Shown here piece by piece: positions 60,334-64,000 of a DNA stretch of 64,000 nucleotides. The stretch lies in contig JANQPQ010000044.1 of assembly GCA_028285445.1 (NCBI GenBank), positions 124,001 through 188,000 on the forward strand. Direction: 5' to 3'. Each line of letters opens with the position of its first letter. The stretch's first letter is position 1. The notes under the pieces are model-generated. The model did not search any database. It worked only from the letters and a program-made list of their open reading frames with translations, and had not been told where the DNA came from. The position numbers and the translations under genes were made by a program. This DNA comes from Cyclobacteriaceae bacterium (lineage in GTDB: Bacteria > Bacteroidota > Bacteroidia > Cytophagales > Cyclobacteriaceae).

Positions 60334-62778
60334 ATGAAACTACGAATTACAGTCTTGATTATTTCTGTGCTCAGCGTCGTAGCAATCGGATTGACGACAA
60401 AAAAGGACTCCTTGGGCAGAATTCTGGAAATGCTGGAAAAGTATAATCATCAAAACCCACAGGAAAAAGTTTACCTGCACCTTGCCAAAAATTACTATGT
60501 GCCTGGCGGCCGGATCTGGTACAAGGTCTACTTAGTAAATGCTGCCAGTAGGGTGCCACAAGCTTTGAGCAAAGTAGTCAATATCGAATTGGTTTCTTCG
60601 TCAGGGGAAGTGGTCTACGCTCAGAAAGTAAGAATAGAAGAAGGGCTCGGCCACGGAGACTTGCAAATTCCTAAAGACGTAAAAGAAGGAGGCTACTTGC
60701 TGCGGGCATATACCAATTGGATGCGGAACTTTAACTCTGATTTTTACTTTACCAGCCCCCTACTTATTGCAATGCCAAAGGCGGATTTGCAAGAATCTGA
60801 AGATGAAGTAGTAGCAGCTGACTGGCAAGTGGACTTTATGCCGGAAGGAGGAAATTTGGTATTGGGAATTGCCAGCAAAATTGCTTTCAAGGCTATTGAC
60901 CAATTTGGAAAGGGGCTAGAGGTTAACGGAGATATTATTGATGAAAATGGGAAGCAAATAACCTCTTTCGCCACATTCCACGACGGCATGGGAGCCTTCG
61001 TAATTAAGCCTGAAGCTTCAGCGTCCGGGCAGCCACTTAAATATTATGCTTTAGCAAAACACGCAGGCAGTGGCCGGAAAATAGAGTTGCCAGCCGTTAT
61101 TCCTTCCGGTTTTGCAATTGCTGTTGATGATAGGCCGGAGCGTTTTGTAAAGGTTGTGGTGCAATCTCGTGGTATGGAAGATGGGAAGCAGGCATTTCTA
61201 CTGGCACAATCTCATGGCTACCCATATTATACCGCCCAGGGAGTACTTAAAAATGGCGGATTCTTCATATCAATACCAAAAGATGAGTTGCCCGAGGGCA
61301 TTGTGCAACTAACATTATTTGATCACAACGGCTTACCCCAATGTGAAAGATTGGTATTTGTGAATCAGGAGGCCGATGTGTCTACCGACATCATTGTGGA
61401 CAAGAATGAATTTACTACCAGGGAAAAGGTTCAAATTAAATTGAAAGCTCAGGATGCTAATGCCAAACCGGCCCAGGGGTCTGTCTCAATCTCAGTTGTA
61501 CCAGATGACAAAATCCAGGCCCCAGGGTTTAAGCCTAACATCAAATCTTTCCTGTTGCTAACATCCGATCTTCATGGCCGCATAAATAATCCAGACTTCT
61601 ATCTTGGGCGGAAAGATTCCCCAAAAGCGCAAAGAGCGCTTGATTATCTCATGATGACTCATGGCTGGCGCAGGTTCACCTGGCAAGACGTACTGGAGCC
61701 AAAAACTCAGGAAAAGTTTTTTGTGGAGAAATTCCTAACATTTAAAGGCACAGTAATAGACACCGCCTCCGGTGAGCCTGCTGCAGACGTAGACGTTTTA
61801 ATTTCGGTATTAGGAGATCATAAGATATTTAGCCAGACCAGAACTAACGAAAAAGGACGATTCCATTTTATCAATAGCGCCTATTACGGTGTGGAAGAGG
61901 TTATTCTTCGCACGGCCGGAGAAGCAAATCGACCGGGTTTGCGCATTTTACTTGACGACCAAACTCCAACAGTTACTAACAGCGGCTTTCAATCGGTAAT
62001 CAATGAACCTCTTCGCAATTTTGCGGTTGCTGACGTTCAAAGGCAGAAGATCAACCACGTTTATTCATCTCCTGAGGATGAGAAGGAAATAGCATGGCTA
62101 GAGGATGAAGCAGAGCTTAACGATGAACTCGTCAGTTACCCTTTCACAGATGCGGCAGTCGATCTAGACGATTATATAGCCTTGCCGAATATGTTTGAGG
62201 TGATTAGGGAACTCGTCCCCTACGTTGGTATTCTAAAGGTAGGAGATGAAAACCGCATTAGAATGAGTGATTTTAGATTCGAGCCAGGTAAGGGGGGGCG
62301 GGTTAAATATAACTACGCAAAGCAGCCGCTTTATCTCATAGACGGCAAACCTCTTTTCGACAATGAGGTGCTGCTTAAAATAGACCCGACCGAGGTGGAG
62401 AGAATAGAGGTAATAAATAGAGGTAATGCATTCGCATTCGGTTCCTTTGGCAATTATGGAGTTATGTCTGTGATTACTAAACACGGTAAGTATGAATTGC
62501 CGGACTCAATTCCCGGTATCTTGCGCCTGCAACTTGCGGGCTACAATTTAGCGAGAGAGTTTTACAGCCCGGTTCTACCCACTGATCTATCCACACCTGA
62601 CTTCAGAGATGTTATCTACTGGAACCCCAAGGTAGAGCTTGATGAGGAAGGTGAGGCCGTTGTAGAGTTCTATCTGGGTGATGATATAACCACCGCTACC
62701 ATTGAGGTTGAAGGAATAACTATGCAGGGGAAAACCCTTCGCCAATCAGAGCATTTCAATATTTCCATTCGCGATTGA
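60334..62778 (+). CDS. Secreted MG2-like protein with TonB plug-like domain
   Basis: The 814-residue protein has a signal-like N-terminus (ITVLIISVLSVVAIGLTT). After it comes YNHQNPQEKVYLHLAKNYYV and GGRIWYKVYLVNAAS, typical of the MG2/alpha-2-macroglobulin-like domains found in this family, with GGYLLRAYTNWMR. A carboxypeptidase-like domain lies at about 470-550 (FKGTVIDTASGEPAADVDVL). A plug-like segment follows near 660-730: YAKQPLYLIDGKPLFDNEVL, then KIDPTEVERIEVINRG and FGSFGNYGVMSVITK. No beta barrel follows. The gene starts one base after DUF4249, so the three form one operon. It may engage TonB or the receptor, but this is inference. Confidence 0.8.
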   Translation: MKLRITVLIISVLSVVAIGLTTKKDSLGRILEMLEKYNHQNPQEKVYLHLAKNYYVPGGRIWYKVYLVNAASRVPQALSKVVNIELVSSSGEVVYAQKVRIEEGLGHGDLQIPKDVKEGGYLLRAYTNWMRNFNSDFYFTSPLLIAMPKADLQESEDEVVAADWQVDFMPEGGNLVLGIASKIAFKAIDQFGKGLEVNGDIIDENGKQITSFATFHDGMGAFVIKPEASASGQPLKYYALAKHAGSGRKIELPAVIPSGFAIAVDDRPERFVKVVVQSRGMEDGKQAFLLAQSHGYPYYTAQGVLKNGGFFISIPKDELPEGIVQLTLFDHNGLPQCERLVFVNQEADVSTDIIVDKNEFTTREKVQIKLKAQDANAKPAQGSVSISVVPDDKIQAPGFKPNIKSFLLLTSDLHGRINNPDFYLGRKDSPKAQRALDYLMMTHGWRRFTWQDVLEPKTQEKFFVEKFLTFKGTVIDTASGEPAADVDVLISVLGDHKIFSQTRTNEKGRFHFINSAYYGVEEVILRTAGEANRPGLRILLDDQTPTVTNSGFQSVINEPLRNFAVADVQRQKINHVYSSPEDEKEIAWLEDEAELNDELVSYPFTDAAVDLDDYIALPNMFEVIRELVPYVGILKVGDENRIRMSDFRFEPGKGGRVKYNYAKQPLYLIDGKPLFDNEVLLKIDPTEVERIEVINRGNAFAFGSFGNYGVMSVITKHGKYELPDSIPGILRLQLAGYNLAREFYSPVLPTDLSTPDFRDVIYWNPKVELDEEGEAVVEFYLGDDITTATIEVEGITMQGKTLRQSEHFNISIRD

Positions 62779-62842
62779 TCAAACAAATCGCCGTAACTAC
62801 CTTACGACTAAGAGCGTAAATCTATTACTGACAATTGGTTAC

Positions 62843-64000
62843 ATGAAGTCGATACTCTGCTTCTTACTGGCACTGGTGATATTTTCGAGTACTGGATTTT
62901 CGCAGGAACTCGTTGAAGAACTCAGTAAATCCGAAAAGCGCCACTATCAAAAAGTCAGCACCAGATCTCGCTATGTCCCCTCCGGGGTTACTACCTCAGT
63001 CCCGAATTTAGCTACTTATCTTGGTAGAGAAGCTAGTACCGACCTTGAGCGAATAAGGGCGATTTATGTTTGGGTGGCCAACAATATACGGTATGACATG
63101 CGGGCCTTTAGGAACGACGTTTACCCGGCGCAAGATGCTCACCGGGTTCTAGCATCTCGCACGGCGGTCTGCCAGGGGTACTCAAATTTGGTCTCGGCAT
63201 TAGGGAAGGAAATGGGCATTAAAACTTTCGTCATAAGTGGTTATTCCAAAGGATATGGCTATCAGAAGGGGCAGGAGTTTGAGGTTACCGACCACGCCTG
63301 GAATGCAGTGAAACTAGATGGCAAATGGTATCTTCTGGATGCAACCTGGGCCGCTACAAAAACTAATCTACCGCTGGAATACGACTTGCCCCCACAAGGA
63401 GATAGATATTTTCTTGCAGAACCTGGCACTTTTGTTATCGACCACCTGCCAGCTGATCCTTATTGGCAATTACTTACCAACCCTGTCCCAATTGAAGTTT
63501 TCGAGAGAAATTCAACTGCCATTACGGACTATGTCAACGAGGGGCCTGGAAGCTTTAACTACCTGGATTCGTTGGCCAGATGGGAAACAGACGACTCTGG
63601 CTCCCAGGAAATTCTGCATTATACCCGAGCTACTTCTTTTAACCCTAAGAATAAAAAGGCTAAATATCAGCTTGGTGAGGCCTACTTTTTCAAAGCCCTG
63701 GATTCCCTGGAGCTTATCAATGAATTCATGCTTCCTGGTATTTACGACGACCTATCCCACCTCGAAGATCGCATTTTTCTTCTGCTTGAAGAGGCCGCTT
63801 TTCACTTTGGCGGAATAATGCCCGGTGATGTCACGTACGACTATGCCAGAAACTACCTGGAGGAAGTCACCTACCAAAAAGGTATTTTCAAATATGAGGC
63901 TGGGCAAAGATTGATGAGGATACTGATTGGTATGGATGACAAAAGCCGCAAGTCGCACTACCCCAAATTCAAAAGTGTAATCAATCGATATTATGATGAG
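62843..64000 (+). CDS. Secreted transglutaminase-domain protein (3' end outside window)
   Basis: The frame starting at ATG 62843 runs 386 codons to the right edge without a stop, so it is the start of a longer gene. The signal peptide is LCFLLALVIFSSTGFSQ. The transglutaminase-like domain has the catalytic triad: C110 in RTAVCQGYSNLVSALGKEM, H151 in VTDHAWNAVKL and D166 in WYLLDATWA. Family members cross-link or cleave amide bonds, and many bacterial ones act as peptidases in the periplasm. The rest is a helical domain with TPR-like repeats (KKAKYQLGEAYFFKAL). It starts 64 bases after the operon and may be transcribed with it. Confidence 0.9.
   Translation, partial: MKSILCFLLALVIFSSTGFSQELVEELSKSEKRHYQKVSTRSRYVPSGVTTSVPNLATYLGREASTDLERIRAIYVWVANNIRYDMRAFRNDVYPAQDAHRVLASRTAVCQGYSNLVSALGKEMGIKTFVISGYSKGYGYQKGQEFEVTDHAWNAVKLDGKWYLLDATWAATKTNLPLEYDLPPQGDRYFLAEPGTFVIDHLPADPYWQLLTNPVPIEVFERNSTAITDYVNEGPGSFNYLDSLARWETDDSGSQEILHYTRATSFNPKNKKAKYQLGEAYFFKALDSLELINEFMLPGIYDDLSHLEDRIFLLLEEAAFHFGGIMPGDVTYDYARNYLEEVTYQKGIFKYEAGQRLMRILIGMDDKSRKSHYPKFKSVINRYYDE

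Noticed and set aside
63318-63818. 166-codon plus-strand frame at the right end
   Set aside because: It overlaps the transglutaminase gene in another frame; the latter has the catalytic triad and a signal peptide and runs off the edge.

Overview
The window reads as ordinary chromosome from a gliding-type Bacteroidota bacterium, most likely a member of the Cytophagales. This placement is inferred from gene families; no rRNA is present. The supporting families are a type IX secretion (T9SS) C-terminal sorting domain, a GldB-type gliding lipoprotein, a TonB receptor/DUF4249 pair, LytTR two-component systems, many lipoproteins, and large two-half FtsX/MacB-type permeases with PadR partners. The sequence is moderately AT-rich. 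Ribosome-binding sites are weak, and a few TAnnTTTG promoter boxes typical of the phylum are visible. I see no tRNA, rRNA, CRISPR array, intact insertion sequence or prophage.

Layout. 0-4.3 kb: tail of an MFS transporter, a cupin, a RibD/DHFR-like reductase, a DinB-fold lipoprotein, a broken gene remnant, a LolA-like secreted protein and two small membrane proteins. 4.4-7.7 kb: a neurotransmitter:sodium symporter-type transporter, an unknown lipoprotein and a beta-propeller lipoprotein. 7.8-14.2 kb: one permease, then on the minus strand a LytS-type kinase, a LytTR regulator and a second permease, with a phased GTTAA motif array before that permease. 14.3-23.2 kb: an M28 peptidase, a membrane-bound class III nucleotide cyclase followed closely by a protein that looks like a two-TM potassium-channel pore fused to a repeat-rich extracytoplasmic domain, a serine hydrolase, an unknown membrane protein and an M61 peptidase. 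23.6-28 kb: a secreted SUMF1-like protein followed after 5 bp by a T9SS cargo with six in-register 333-bp repeats. 28-34.3 kb: a small anchored protein, a third permease and a PadR-permease pair behind an inverted-repeat operator. 34.3-41.9 kb: an acyltransferase, a TPR-CHAT protein, a SigZ-like sigma factor with an ArsM-like methyltransferase, a lipoprotein, a PD40 propeller and a bestrophin-like protein. 41.9-50 kb: a second PadR-permease pair, a metzincin-motif lipoprotein, a second LytTR pair and an M20 peptidase. 50-64 kb: uvrA, an ECF sigma factor with a small overlapping partner, a glycosyltransferase, a gldB-like gene, then a TonB receptor/DUF4249/plug-bearing protein operon and a transglutaminase gene cut by the right edge.

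The main theme is envelope biology. Five large permeases occur with no ATPase gene in the window, and three of them sit with dedicated regulators: one LytTR pair and two PadR repressors. The remaining genes are mainly secreted peptidases, lipoproteins and surface proteins. The best candidates for something under-described are the cyclase/channel-like pair, the PadR-permease modules with their operators, the LytTR motif array, and the SigZ-ArsM pair with cysteine-rich ends.
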